Below are positions 48,101-63,100 of a stretch of DNA of 64,000 nt, one piece after another. The number at the start of each line of letters is the position of its first letter. Positions within the stretch are counted from its first letter, which is position 1. The notes below the pieces were generated by a model. It saw only the letters and a list, made by a program, of their open reading frames with translations. It had not been told where the DNA came from and made no database searches. Both the position numbers and the translations under genes were made by a program. Source of the stretch: Leptidea sinapis. Its lineage: Eukaryota; Arthropoda; Insecta; Lepidoptera; Pieridae. Location of the stretch: positions 7,936,001 through 8,000,000 of the forward strand of contig NC_066310.1 of assembly GCF_905404315.1 (NCBI RefSeq). Direction: 5' to 3'.

Positions 48101-51100
48101 TCAGCTTGAGCCAACTGACCGTGTGCATTCATAGCAATTAGAATTTTTGGCGAGTCCAAGACATGCCACAATCATTTCAGCCGGAGGACGTCCACTGCTG
48201 GATAAAGGTCTCCCACAAAGATCGCCATGACGATCGGTCCAGCGCTGCCCTCATTCAACCTATACCGGCGATTTTGACCAGATCATCGGTCCACCTTTGG
48301 GGGCTACCAAATCTACGTGTTCCGGTAAATGATCACCATTCGAGGACTACGGGATACATAGAACGGAGGAGGGCAGCAGCATCCTTCCCAGAAGCTTTAA
48401 CATCTTCTGCGATCGCCAACCCTAGGTGGGTAACCCAAGCGAGGTGATTATGGTAAAACGCCCCCAAATTAAAAAAAACATGCCACAAACTTCAATATAA
48501 TCCTCACCGTCTGGATGTCTGGCGCTCTTCAGTACTTTTTCTCTTAGTAAGGTTTTAAAGTAAATTCCTGCCACCGAAATGTGGAATAAGCTTCCTTGCG
48601 TGGTATTTCCAGGATGATACGAGATGACACTTCCAAAAAGAGATAGTACCGGCAATGTTACTGCGATTACTTTGGTTTTGCAGGAGAAAAAAAGCGGCGG
48701 TGATTACTTAAATTTAGATGAAGTTAGTCAAATGAGTACCCGTACGCTAACCTATTTGATTAATGCTATAAAAAAATTGAGAATTTTTAAATGGTGCTTT
48801 CGTAAATTGCTTTTGGTCAGTTTTGCACACTTGCTATCAATATAACCTTGATTGGGGTGAAATGTTACACCACGATTATGAAGTTTCAATTTCCTTTAAA
48901 GGTATAGTAATAGTACATAAAAATTTTACTGCTTTACCAGCTTTATTGTGATCTTGGTCATTTTCCAGAGGCTCACGTTATAGTTTATATACCAGGAAAC
49001 GGTTTATTAACAAATTGCGACGCTGCAACATAATAGGCTTAGGAGCTGTTTCACAATGTACGTAAAGTTACGAATAAGCTACTTGCTACTTATCTATCGA
49101 ATAAAGACTTTATTTGCGTTGCACAATGTAAAAATTGTGTAACATAGCTATTAATTTATCGATTCTATGACAATCTGCTACTTTACTTGGACATTGGGAA
49201 TAGCCCCTTAAGGTACCAAAGTACGACTTACCCGTGCCAATAAAATATATATAACGTGTTGTAAAATCTGATTAAGGTGTGGAGTCGGACATCTTCACTC
49301 ACAAGCTATTCAACGGGTATAACGCACCTCCAGGGTTCTGTTTCGGAACTATGTGCTCAGATCCTCTTCTGGTCACCTCGGACACCGTCTTCAACAACGT
49401 GGATGAGCGGGTAACCCACTTCTTTAGTTTTTTATTTTCTCTTTCGCAGCGCCTATTTCTGCCGTGCAGCAGTAATGTGTACACGTTATTGTGTTTCGGT
49501 CTGAAGGGCACCGTAGCTAGTGAAATTACTGGGCAAATGAGACTTAACATCTTATGTCTCAAGTTGACCAGCGCAATTGTAGTGCCGCTCAGAATTTTTA
49601 GTTTTTAAGAATCCTGAGCGGCACTGCATTGTAATGGGCAGGACGTATCAAAAGCGTCGTCTACTAGTGGCATCACAATCGCAGAGATATAAGATGTTAC
49701 GTCTCATTTGCCCAGTAATTTCACTAGCTACGGCGCCCTTCAAACCAATACACATTACTCTTGATTTGTAGGAGGCTCGTCTGCACAGGATGCCGGCTAG
49801 ATTATGGGTACCACAACGGCGCCTATTTCTGCCTCGAAGCAGTAATGTGTAAACATTGATGTGTTTCGGTCTGAAGGACGCCGTAGATAATAAAATTACT
49901 AGGCAAATGATACTTAACATCTAATGTCTCAAGGTGACGAGCGCAATTGTATTGCCGCTCAGAATTTTTGGGTTTTTCAAGAATCCTGAGCGGCACTGCA
50001 TTGTAATGGGCATGGCGTATCAAATACCATCAGCTGAACATCATAAAAAAAATTTAGACGTATAAATTATCTAAGCATAATACCAATATTTATATCCAGG
50101 AGTGGACAGAAATGGACAAACTAAATATAAAATACATATCTTCTAGGTAGATCTTTTTATCGAACAAGTAAAATACAGTCAGTCTCCGTCCTACAGCACC
50201 ATGCATATCTTAGTGGTGATGGGTGCATCACTTAGCTACGATAACTCGAGGATGTGGTTCAGCAACATCGACAAACTGATCAAGTAAGTTTATTTAAAAC
50301 ATCTTTGAATCATTTATATTTCTCATCATCATACCAATTGTCAATTTCTTTTCTCTGGTTTTAGTTATTAACTCACTTTAAGATTTTACAGTAATGCGAA
50401 ATTAGCATGCAGTGTTTAAATTTAATATTGCATACCCTGTGCACGTAATTTAAATTATAAGAAATATTTTTATCTAAAATCGCTGGCAGACCAATAAATG
50501 TATAAATATCAGCTGGAATACATTCACTGCTGCAGAAATGCCTCCCTGTCCTCATCCAACCTATTCCGGCCGATCTTGACCAAATCATCAATCCATCTTC
50601 TACCAACACGTCTTCCGGTACGTGGTCGCCATTCGAGGACTTTATTGCCCCCACGGCCATGTGTCCTTCAAGCTATGCCCTGCTCACTGCCACTTCAGTT
50701 TCGCAATCAACTGAGCTATATCGGTGACTTTGGTTCTCCTACGGAACTCCTGATTGATTCGTTCTCGTATCTTTCATTTTATTTCTCATAACTACGATTG
50801 AAGGAGGAACTTTTGAATTTAACTTTATATTTGGATATAATTTACACACTTCATACATTTTGTCTAGCCCTAAATTAGGCATATTAGCTTGTACTATAAA
50901 CATACTTAGGCATCCATAAAACACATACATATACACCCATGATTCGCAAACAAATATTAAAAATCATCATCCAAATGTTTGCACCTACCGGAACCCGGGA
51001 CATGCTAGCTTAGTAGTCAGTAACTACGAGGCTATATGAGTCGTCCTGATAAAAGCGATTGAACAAAAACATTTTTCAATACTCAATTGAGCTATAAAAC

Positions 51101-54100
51101 CATTTAAATTGCTAAAAGCTATAAATCGTCTGGTAAGTTAGTGAGGCATTTGCGTTGTTGCTTTTTGATATAAAATTCAGGTTTGTGTTAAAAATTGCGA
51201 TGAGTGTATTAATAATATCTCTATAGAATGCACATATTATTTTATATTGAATCGTACTTAACCTATTTCATAATTTAATAGAGAAACAAAGATGTATCTA
51301 AGAATTCATGAATTTTGTTATATCTAAAAGTGTTTTAGACAGCGTTTTCGTTGAAAGCTCCAAGACAGCTTACTTTTTCAGACACCTTCAACAAATATCG
51401 TTAATGTATACAGAAACTTTACAAATTATATACTAAAACCTTTATCATAAGATCCATTAGTGAAATCAGCAATAAAATCGTAGCAGTAGTTTTTGAGTTT
51501 ATCCCGAACAGACAGACGCGATGGAGGACTTTGTTTTATAATATGCAGTGATGCAGGAGAACTAAATATGGATGGAGGCTATGTGTGCTATTTATGAGAC
51601 CTACCTACTTTAATAATTAACATTTTGAATTTTGAATTTTTATGTCAATTAAATCACTAACTTCGGAAAGCAATGGGCCTGTGAGAAAGAAGAAACGTCG
51701 ACAGTTGTACACATAAGATTTCGCAATATATAGTTTCAAGAGTACCTGTTTTTTAACTTTCTCTCCTTTATGAAAAATGCATTGTTATGGCAGAACAAAT
51801 ACTGAACATTCAGTTGCATCTACTGCTACTAACAAAAATTTAGCTCATCATTTAAATCCATATATAATCTAAGCCACTCGTATCAATACCACGTATTTTT
51901 TTGTATAATTACAGCAAAGTAAATGAGAAAACGTACAAAAACAACTTACATATACACCTCACGTATTCATCACCGAGTTGCTACGTGAAAGCGGTACATG
52001 AAGCTAAGTAAGTTATCAACTTATTTGTAGTATTTATGTAACGGGTTATATTCCCGCAGATTCTCATCCATAAATAAGAATTTATTTTCACAAACGAGCC
52101 ACCTGATCTTAAGTGGAGGTTTACCAGTGGGAGGCTCCTTTGCACAGGAAGCCGGCTAGATTTTGGGTACCACAACGGCGCCAACGTGTTTCGGTCTTAA
52201 GGGCGCCGTAGCGAGTGAAATTACTGGGAAATGAGACTAAATATCTTATGTCTCAAGGTGACGAGCGCAATCGTATTGCTGCTCAGAATTTTTGGGTTTT
52301 TCAAGAATCCTGAGTGGCACTGTATTGTTGTAATGGGCAGGACGTATCAATTACCATCAGTTGAACGTCCAGCTCGTAACATGCCGTATTGTCATAAAAA
52401 AAGTGATCACCACAGCCCACATTCTCCCGCTACACCACTAACGTTATTCTCGTTATTTCAAAATCGTTGACCTTAGTTCCACTCCTATCCAGGATTTGAT
52501 ATAAGGCTGAGATATATAGACCGTACTGAGACTTAACTCAGACTTTACTAACGTAAAACTCACTCAGCTATGTCTTTCACCTTTTATTTGATTTTTATAG
52601 CCATTTCATAGATCATTTCCCTAGAACATTAGTTGAACCTACATTAACTGGATAGGGGCCGCGCTTGAACCTCATTTGAACGACAAGCTCGCTCAAGTTA
52701 GCAATATTGTACTACCAAATCTAAGTATTTCTACTGCAATTAAAAGTATTATCTATGATCTATTATATAAAGCCTCCTCTCCACTATCGGCGATTATCGT
52801 CGACTAGAAGCGAAGATCGCGGTGATCGGTGACTTGTCTGTTTTTCGGGTACGTATCAAAGAGAACTCGCGTGTAGTTGGGTGCGCGTGCCCACACGATC
52901 GGCCGGTCTTTCATTCGCTGGAGGACACTATAAGACACTAGAAGTGAATTAGCTCTCTACATGATGGAGCTCGCGTGTAATCGTCTTTAATCGCCGATTG
53001 TGGAGAGGCGCCATCATGTTTTGAATTGCTATCAATGTAACTTCATCTCTATACAAGTCGCTTCGATTTTATTCTCGTTTTGTTACGAGATTAGGGCTAC
53101 AGATGATCATATTAGCATGGCCGGCCTAATGGAAGATACGCGCCCAATGTAGTGTCGCCCTGGAAACACCTCACATGGAAGCTCATTCCATACGTTGGTT
53201 GTACGTGAGCGGATGCTTACGAAACGTTTAGACAAATCGTGTGTAGTCGTACATTGGGTCTCAAGAGTATAAAAAATTTGTATGTACAGTCCACTTCTAA
53301 CCACCAAACAAGATGACTTCATGCCGTACGCGTATGACAAGTTCAGCTACGTCACCGGCTTATATACCTCAAGACCTGACCTCAAGTATCTGATTCGAGA
53401 AGGACAGACATACTTACAAGTGAGTATTATACACACTGAAGATAACTTAAGGGTATGAGTCATTTCATCTCAAGTCTCACGTTTTGATAAAACACGTTTA
53501 TGTGTTAAAGGTTTAGTAACCCATATGTTATAGTTAACATAAATTAATTTCTTAAAGATACCACCAGATTGGTGATGGAGCGACCTCCGGCAGCTTATTT
53601 TAATTTTAAAATTAATTGTATCGAAATTTTATTAATAAAACAGAAGAAGTGCACTGAGTTACTTGCGCGCGTTCTTCTCAGGGCTGACTGAGGTATTAAT
53701 TTCCGAATGGGTAGTTTTTGATTTCATATCCTATTTAGAATAAAAATATTTGAATTTGTTATGGGCTAATGATACCGGTTAACACCGGTTTGCCATCTGT
53801 TCGTTCTGTAAGTAATTCATTTATTTATTCCTTTTTTTAAATGCTTTTTGATTTTATCTGATCTCATTATTTGGATGACAAACAGCTTTAAGATCAATCT
53901 GCACAACTTCAGTTAGCTCAAAATAATATTGTTATAGTTGTTATTGTAATACACGATGTATATTTATATAAATATAAATCTAAAATACATTATGTATTTA
54001 TTAATAACTTAATTAAACTATTATCATAATTTAGACATGTGAGCGACTAATATATAATAAATGAAGAAGAATATGAGACTTATTTACATAATAAACATTT

Positions 54101-57100
54101 AGAATTTTTAATTTAAATGTCAATTAAATCACTAACTTCGGGATGGAATGGGCCTGTGAGAGAGGAGAACGGCGCAACACATTAACTTTTTTGTTTCATT
54201 CGTATTTATTCATATGTAACAAAAAAAAATCCTCCCCTTTCTCCCCTTAAATATCAGCTTTAGGCTTAACGTCGACAGTTGTTCAGCATAATTGATTTAA
54301 ACATAAGATTTCACAATATTTGTTTTGTGCAAAGTTTTAAGTTTGTTTATTCAATTTCACAATTATTTTTTTCCATTTTAGATAACAAAGCAGCTTCAGG
54401 TTTTTACACGAACGAAGAAAAATGACAAAGTAATAGATCAGTTGATGTGGACAATGGGTGAGTAAATAAGTTATGCGAATGTCTTTTTAAAGAAGTAAGA
54501 GTAGTTTTTTTATGAAAATAAGGGACGACACGAGCAGGACTTTCAACTGATGGTAATCGGTACGCCCTGCTCATTAAAATGCAGTGCCACTAAGGATTCT
54601 TGAAAATCCCAAAAATTCTGAGCGGTACTACAATTGCGCCCTTCAGACCGAAACACAGTAATGTTTACACATTACTGCTTCAGGGCAGAAATAGGCGCCG
54701 TTGTGGTACCCATAATCTAGCCGGCATCCTGTGCAAAGGAGCCTCCCACTGGTGGAGGTTTCTTAATTGTTAAATAAGTTTCACACGGTTCGATTTTAGT
54801 AGATCAGCATGCGATTTGAATTTGTCTTTAGGTACATACATTCACTGAAATTAATTGAACAAAACTTTGACACCATTTAACTTTCCTTGCTACAACTATC
54901 TTGTTGAAATTCAACACGTCCTAACTTGTGGACTACAATGTATTTGTTCACGCTCAGATTTCTTTACTTTTAAAGTAATTGTCCTATTTTTCTAACTCCT
55001 TACTCATAAAACATCACAATATTTACCTGCTACATATTCCTTCATTTCATTACTTTCTGCCATCTTAGCTTTGGATTGACTTTAACTGAAACACCTGCGG
55101 GCCTACCATGAACGCTTAATGCGATTCATTTGACGACCTAAAATTAACTGCTTTGCTATATCACGACGACATCATTTAAGCGATCGAATTTAGTTTTACG
55201 TCAAATCAAGTAGGAAATTGAATCGCAAACTGATTTAGTTCGTTCATTTATTCGTACCATGAGGTAATATTTCAACCTAAACTGGATAGCTTGTTTGTTA
55301 AAGTGAGCGAATGAGTGAGAGACAAACTTATGCAACGACTGTGCGTCATGTCTTTCTCACACCGCGGACCACAGACATTTCGTTCATTCTTCATAAGCGA
55401 TTCAAACGCCATTCAGTAAAAAGCACTTCATGGTACAAAGTATAGCGAATCAGTTTAGGTACCTAAACTGAAATGCATCGGAATTGAATCACTAATTAAA
55501 AGTTGATGGTAGGCCCTCTGAACGTGTTCATTCGTATTAAGTTCAGATTTTTGGTGAGTAAAATATTTTATCTCTTAGCTTCAATACCTGTCCTCTTGTC
55601 ATATTGATTCTTTAATCACTTCGGATGGAAGTTCAGTCTACAGTTTGCTTGCACGCGAAAGAAACTTCCTCGAGACTACATTATTGATAAACGCTAAGTT
55701 TGGGACGTGTCGTGCGATACTTCGAGTCCTCTGCAGTAATAAAATTTCTAGCTCTTTGAAAAGTAATATCAGGTACTACATAAAACGTTATGTATACCAT
55801 CTTATTCTACTAAACGAGAAGTGTAATATAGTTGGAAGGATTCTGATGATATTTAACACATGGGGATTTTTGGAATGAAATACAGTTTTATTATACACAA
55901 CTAGTGTTAATTGGCAAGAAAGGTCGGGCTGTGTAGAATAATTTAGAACGGTGTAGGACACGCCACATATTCAGATAACTAGGAGGATGATACGTTTGTA
56001 GCGTGTATTACGAAGGTTGAAGAATTAGACGGTAGGGATAAAGGTCAAACAGCTGTTCGGAACACGTAATAAATGCGATAACCAAGCCTACGTTATGATG
56101 GATGAAAGACAGACATCAACCGATCACTCGCTCTAATTTCATTATAAATTATTAAGTTAGAAATTATTTTAATGCTTTCTTTAGAATACTTTTTGGTGTC
56201 CAACACTACCACCATTTCGGAATCAAATGGTGAATAGATTCTCTCAGCTGTCCGATCTTAGAAATTCAGCTGTGGGGTAGTAGGCTTTACGACAGAGACA
56301 TTCTTTAATAAAACAATTAAACTTTCTTATCGATAATGCCTGAACAGCGATTGGGACTTTATTATATAAGAGTATACATTTACCCTTAAAGCTTTATAAT
56401 GAATCTTATGAAGCTTACTATAATTAGTTACAAGCAATCCCTTAGTTCTTGTGTTATATATAGATAATAGTCGAGATACACAAGATGCATTACAATTATT
56501 TATTTTTGGTCAAAGATTGGTGTTATTAAATGAAACTTGTATCTCCTCATTTATTTCAGCTGTGGCACAGGATCACACAATTATCACTGGGGCGATGAGA
56601 GACTACGTATACAAGCACTATCTTATGAGAATCAACGATGCTATTGAGAAGGCCGTAGGACAGTTAGAAGATGCTTTTAAGTAAGTGAAGGTATATTGAA
56701 AATACGTCCATTACAATGTGTAGAAATGTATAATACCATGGCTGATCCCCCCGTCAATTTGTGGGGGGATGTTGTTTCTTTATAGGACAAAATGTTTGAC
56801 TTGTTCTCCGTAGTTTTGACAACTCCGAATTTTTTAACTTTTATTATCGCGGAACTTTAACAATAAAAGACATTGTCAATATCGTGAGTACCTGTCATAA
56901 TAATTACAACTCCGAATTCATCCTCAAACGTTTTAGAGGATTTGTTTATGGTACTGGACTGGTATGAACGTAACATGAATATTAATGGCGAGTACATCTC
57001 GCACTTGAGATTTGGAAACGATAAAAAAAAATCGTCATTAAGTCTGAAACCTCACAAGACTTACACCAGGTGCTGAATAGCGTGGGTGATTCTACAATAT

Positions 57101-60100
57101 GGATAGGTCTCCGGATGAACTTGGACAAAACCAAAATTATGTTCAATGGCCAGTTTAGTTCAGAACCAGTGCATGTTAATGGAGTTGGTCTCGAAGCTGT
57201 CCCGCAATATGTTAACCTAAGGCATCTGCACAATCGGACTCTGGAGTAACTACTCCGACAAGGCAGAGCAATTTCGAGAAAGAGGCCAATAGAAGAACAC
57301 AACTGGGTTGGGATTTTTAGGGAATATTCGTTGAATCGCATATATCCAGTATTTTCTTCGAATATACCCAATTCCTGAAGACTAAAGTCTTCGATCACTC
57401 CGTCCTACCTGCTATGTCATACAGATAGACTTTCTCGGTACTGCTAGTTCACAAAGTTGCTCAGCATGCTATGAAAAGAGTTATGCTTGGAATTTGAATA
57501 AATATGAGGTGATTCGACCGAGACCTGAAGCCATGGAGATGGCTCATTGCATAAGTAAGCCGAGGTGGTTTCATGCTGGATGTTGAATGGGCATTGAGTT
57601 TCTTATATAATACTCCATGTTCTCCTATTCCCAAAAATAGAGTACATAAAAAATTTGAGTTTATACTGCTTATCATGCTGTTAAATACGATAAATACTCT
57701 TACTTTAGGATATATACAGTATAAGTCATTAGTTGTAGATACTACGTATTTGCCAACAACCTATCTTTAATTTTCCTCAAAATTATTTCCGTTTTTGTAG
57801 GCCATCTCCATAGGCCTTTTTTTAATTCAATAAATTGATATTTTGGAAATTATATTTGTAGGATTCAGGGGTACTCAATGAAATGGTAACCAGTGTGTAA
57901 AATCAACTATTAAGCCAGCAACACTGGTACTTGAGATTCATCAGGTGTTGAGATGGCGAAGACCTGAAAATAATGTAAAGTTAAAATTTAATTATCCTTT
58001 CAGCAAACTTCGCAAGTCTCGTCCAACTACAAGGTATTATAGATGCAGCTTCAATATATCATCGTGCCCCTTCACAAACAGACCTTTCTTTATGGTGAGT
58101 TGTTTATTTTGTCTTCCAATTATTTGGAACTTCATTATCAATGAGCCTTTACCTGCTAGCATTGATCAACAAATGTTGACCGAACATGCAAGCATTTCGT
58201 TCACTTCACTTTATACATATAAAAATAAAAAATGAAATAACAGTTACAACTGTTAGGAGCTGTCGACACACGCGTATATGCGATCGCAACGCGCAGCTTC
58301 AAAATAGACAGACCGCTACCCTTAAACAGGCGTCAAGTTGAAGAGGATTCCCTTAATGTTGCAATGGCCTAAGGCTGGATTTAGTGTTCGACCGACAGTG
58401 AGCGCTGACGTCGATCGTGCGTAGCGCGTACTCGCACGCGCTGACCATGTTGCGTTTTGTGCTCAGCTGACAGCAAACTTGATTGCGCGTCTACAATTGC
58501 GAAGACAAATTAATCCATTTAACCTCATTAATATGTGCGTACTACTTTTCATATATTATGTGAAAACTATTAAATGGCTTAGTAATACATGTCAAAATAG
58601 TTATAAATATCTGTAAGTTTTAAATAAATACTTACGCAAACGATTACGGAATAAAAGACGGAGAAGATATCATGTTTACCCAATTATTAAGAACGCGCGT
58701 ACGGTCGGTCGCTCCGTTAGCGTCGCACTGAACGTACTAATTTATCGTCATAGTGCGTCAGCGAACTGACGTACGCTGGACCGACGAGCTGGATTCTCGT
58801 CAACGCGACGTAGCTGTACGCGCGTAGCATTTCATCGCCACTGGGCTGTATGCGTTCATGATGTTTTCATTGACCGACGTCAGCGTCCACCATCGCGTCC
58901 GTCGAGCAATTAATTGAGATAAAGTCGGGCCGTAATGTTGTTGTCTCGATTGTCTTCAGTGATTTTATGCATGAATACGACAGGCGGCCCTAGCAAGATT
59001 GCATGGGAGCGATTCTCCGATTCTGGCTGCTACTGTTGTCTGACCAATTAGGAAACGCTGTGATCGTTACATGACCAATAAGCATTCATTACCACGCGCG
59101 CGCTACCTTAGCTGGCTGATGGGATTGATATAAGGTCTTAGGCGTTTTAATCTTATGTGTTGATGTATTGCAAAATAATTGATGTTCACGCAGGCCGTTT
59201 ATAGACTTGTTTTGTGCTTGTAACTTACTTTTTTTTTTCAGACAACTATCTACAACCCGCTAGCTTGGCCCGTGTCTATACCTGTCAGGATTGCAATATT
59301 TAAAATAAATTATGAAGTTAGAGATCCAAAGGGTAAGTAGGCATACTGTAATACAACATCATTTATTGAAAACTTGAATATAATAGATAAATTTAAAAGC
59401 TTGTTAAATACCAGATACTAATTAATTGTACATTTTACCCTTTCTCTCGTTTTTCAATTGGGCTACATGCCTTTAAAACTATATGAATATAATTTTTTTG
59501 TTAAATAGTTTTATTAAATAATTTATTTACATAATCAAAACTTAATTTCATACGCATATCATTGTGGTTAATATTATGTAGTATGTCCGCCATATTCAAT
59601 TTAGTGTAATGTTTGAAATTTGTTTCGATTTTGCCCGAGCCCGTCTTTTTACTTCGCTGGTGTTTTGTGCCTTAGATGCATCTGCTTTGTCTCATGCCCG
59701 AAGCACTCCTGTTCTACATGGCGTGATTCCGGTATGAGGCCATTTTGCATGAGTAGCTTGCATATGGTTTTGTTTTTTTATGGAATAGGAGGACAAGCGA
59801 GCGTACGGGTCACGTGGTGGTGAGTGATCACCGCCGCCCATATTCTCTTGCAACACCAGAGGAATCACAAGAGCGTTGCCGGCCTTTTAGTAACTGTACG
59901 CGCTTTTTTTTGAAGGTACCCATGTCGTATCGTCCCGGAAACACCGCACAAGGAAGCTCATTCCATAGCTTTGTCGTACGAGGAAGAAAGCTCCTTGAAA
60001 ACCGCACTGTGGAGGACCACCACACATCCAGATGGTGGGGATGATATCCTAACTTGTGGTGTGTCGTTTTTATTATTAGTTTGCAGGAATTTCTTCTTAG

Positions 60101-63100
60101 TAAACGCTTTTATACCAGCAATCTTGACCAGATCGTCAGTCCCTCTTGTGGAGGGCCTACCATCACTGCGTCTTCCAGTACGTGATCGCCATTCGAGGAA
60201 TTTCTGTCCCACGTGCCCTGCCTACTGTCAGTTCAGTTTCACAATCATTGTTTTTTCTATCAATCAATCAATCGCTGGAATACGTGATATAGTGATCTAT
60301 AAAAAAAAAATATTGTACTGCAATCATTTGGGAAATTCACCCCACCCCAGTGTATACATTTTGATAGCATAGGTAGATTTCATTTCATAATTTAATTTCA
60401 TTTCATAGCAAAAATCTTGTTTCAGATAATGTTATTAAATCCGCAATATTTCCGATACCAAGTCAAGTGATGAAATTGCCATTTCGAGTTGTCCCCAAAA
60501 AAACTCACGAGCTAGTGTTTATCGCAAAGGATCTGCCTCCATTAGGCTACAGAACGTACCTTATCTTACGTGAACAAAGCAAAATAAAACGATCATTAAT
60601 AAGGAAAGTGAATGTCAATAAGAAATACTACGTACGACAAACGCCAATCTCTGTAAATACTACTACTTTGAATGAAGACTATGAAGATTTTTATGATGAG
60701 AAATTCATTGAAAAAGAAACTGATAAGTCACCCAATATGGATGGCAAATACTTCGAAGAAAGTTTCACAAATACTATCCCTGGAAAAAATCATCCTTTGG
60801 ATTTCGTTCCAGTAAATACAACGGGAATTGAATCCATAGTCACAGAAGACACAGTAACTGTAACTCCCGAAGACAGATTAATATTAAATAAGACAGTTAC
60901 ATGGAAACCTATTACTACCAGCACAGTTAAACCATCTACGACTACCAGCACAGTTAGAACATCTACGACTATGAGCACAGTTAAAACAACGACAATGAAA
61001 AATCCAACTGTTAATAAAACTGATACGTTTTCACTTGAATCCAAAGACATGTTTATAGAGAATAAGGTAACATATCCTTTATTCTAAAAATGACTGTTAA
61101 TTAAATTTGAAAAAAGTCATTAATATTCATTTAAATATAACGTTCATGCTTTTAATCTTATCACATTAATCTATTTTAATAGTTTCGTCGACAAGTGTTC
61201 GCTTTTTTCTTCCCAACATTTTAATGTGTTATGTTCCGAATTACCTTGGTACTAAAATATTTTTTATACGCTTGAGATCATCTCTTCATCCTTATAACAT
61301 TATTTCTGCACCTTTCTACGGATTGATACCATAGCTTTTCCGTATATAACTGCTTCTAAATTCGTTATTTGCTTAAAGTATATAATTTGTGTATATCAAT
61401 CACATGATCAACTCAACCTTACTCCTGTATTCAGATATGGATATAAAGTACAATGGTAAAGAAGAAGTTTATGACCCATTGCTGAGATATAAAAAAATCA
61501 ATATAATTTTTATTTATTTTAGTACTTAAAAATCTACATTGACTCATACAGAAAGATATCAACTATCCAACTAATGAATAGCATTAATTCATCATTGGAT
61601 ATTCAATTTTACTATTACATTTCTGATGACCCCAAAAAAGAAGAAAGTGAAAAGATTTCTCCAGGACCATCCGTATTCAGACCTTCGAACGTAAAACCAG
61701 AACCAATAATAGATTTCATTGATACAACTGTATACAAATCAGACATTAGCCAAGAAATTCACAGTAAATATTCCAACTATGCTTCTTTTGTGGTCAGGCT
61801 TTACGAAGAAAGTCCACTGGTTGAGGTGGATTGGGTTGTTGGTCCTGTGCCGATAGATGACGGGTTAGGAAAGGATGTATTTTTGAGGTATTCAACGGAT
61901 TTGGATAATTTTGGGACATTCTATACGGATGCTAATGGACGACAGACTATAAAGAGGATTAGGCATATGCGAGCTACATACCAGCCTTACAATTTAGATC
62001 CTGTGGCCGGTAAGTTCCTTCAGCCATTATACTTAGCTTACTGCATAAGCACAATCTGCACAGTGAGATTTAGTCCTGGGTAAGAGGGAAATTGGATCTT
62101 TGTTAGATTGTTATTATTATCTTTGATATTTTTTCTTTTCTAATCTATCGCCAAAACCGATGAAATTTCTCAAACCGATGAAATTATGTTATTTATTGCT
62201 TTGATTAATACATATTTGGTATTATTATATTTCAAAATATTTAAAAGAAATTATTTTATTACTTACAATTTATAATATAATCATTGAATTCAGTCATCCA
62301 AAATTTTGTCAGTACTAAAGGGTTTGTTAAAAGTATTTTAAAAACATTTCCATTCACAGGTAACTACTACCCAGTCAACTCAAAGATATACATTGAAGAC
62401 ACAAAACGAAATCTTCGCTTATCAATTTTCAACGACCGCTCCCAAGGCGGGTCATCATTAAATGATGGTGCTATAGACTTCCTTGTTCATAGACGAATAC
62501 TTACAGATGACACTGGAGCACAGACTTTCCTCAATGATACCATAGAAAACCAGGGCGTTGTAATCCGAGGAAAACATTATCTGTATTTCACCAAAGCTAA
62601 CTATAGACCAAATAAAGTGTATGAAAAGAGACTTGCAAAAGAGATAGAGTTATCGCCAAAGGTTTTTGTTTCTGTTTACGACGACTGGGAAAATACGACA
62701 AATGAATTTACAGCTTTGAGAAATAAATTACCAATTGGAGTACATTTACTTAGTCTAGAAGAATGGAACGATCATACATTACTATTAAGACTTGAGAATT
62801 ATTTGGAAAAGTCAGATATTGTTAAGTCAGGTAATAAAATTGTTAAAATCAAGGATTTATTTGTTAATATCAAAATAAATGCTGTTAAAGAAACAACGTT
62901 GGCAGCGCATATGTGGTTTAAGGATTGGGTTCCTCTACATTGGCAGAGGAATGAGAGTTTTTATAAGAGTTTCAATGATTATTACGGGTTAGGTAATATG
63001 GAGCTGAGCAAGGATGAAATTATAAGGCCGTTTGAAGAAGTAGATCTTGATGAAGGGATTAGTCTGACGCCGCAGCAAATCAGAACATTTGTAGCGTGGT

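Noticed and set aside
60790..61050. 86 aa open frame on the minus strand (Val-rich)
   Set aside because: It is the antisense of the Thr-rich repeat in exon 15; its valine richness mirrors the ACA/ACT codons.
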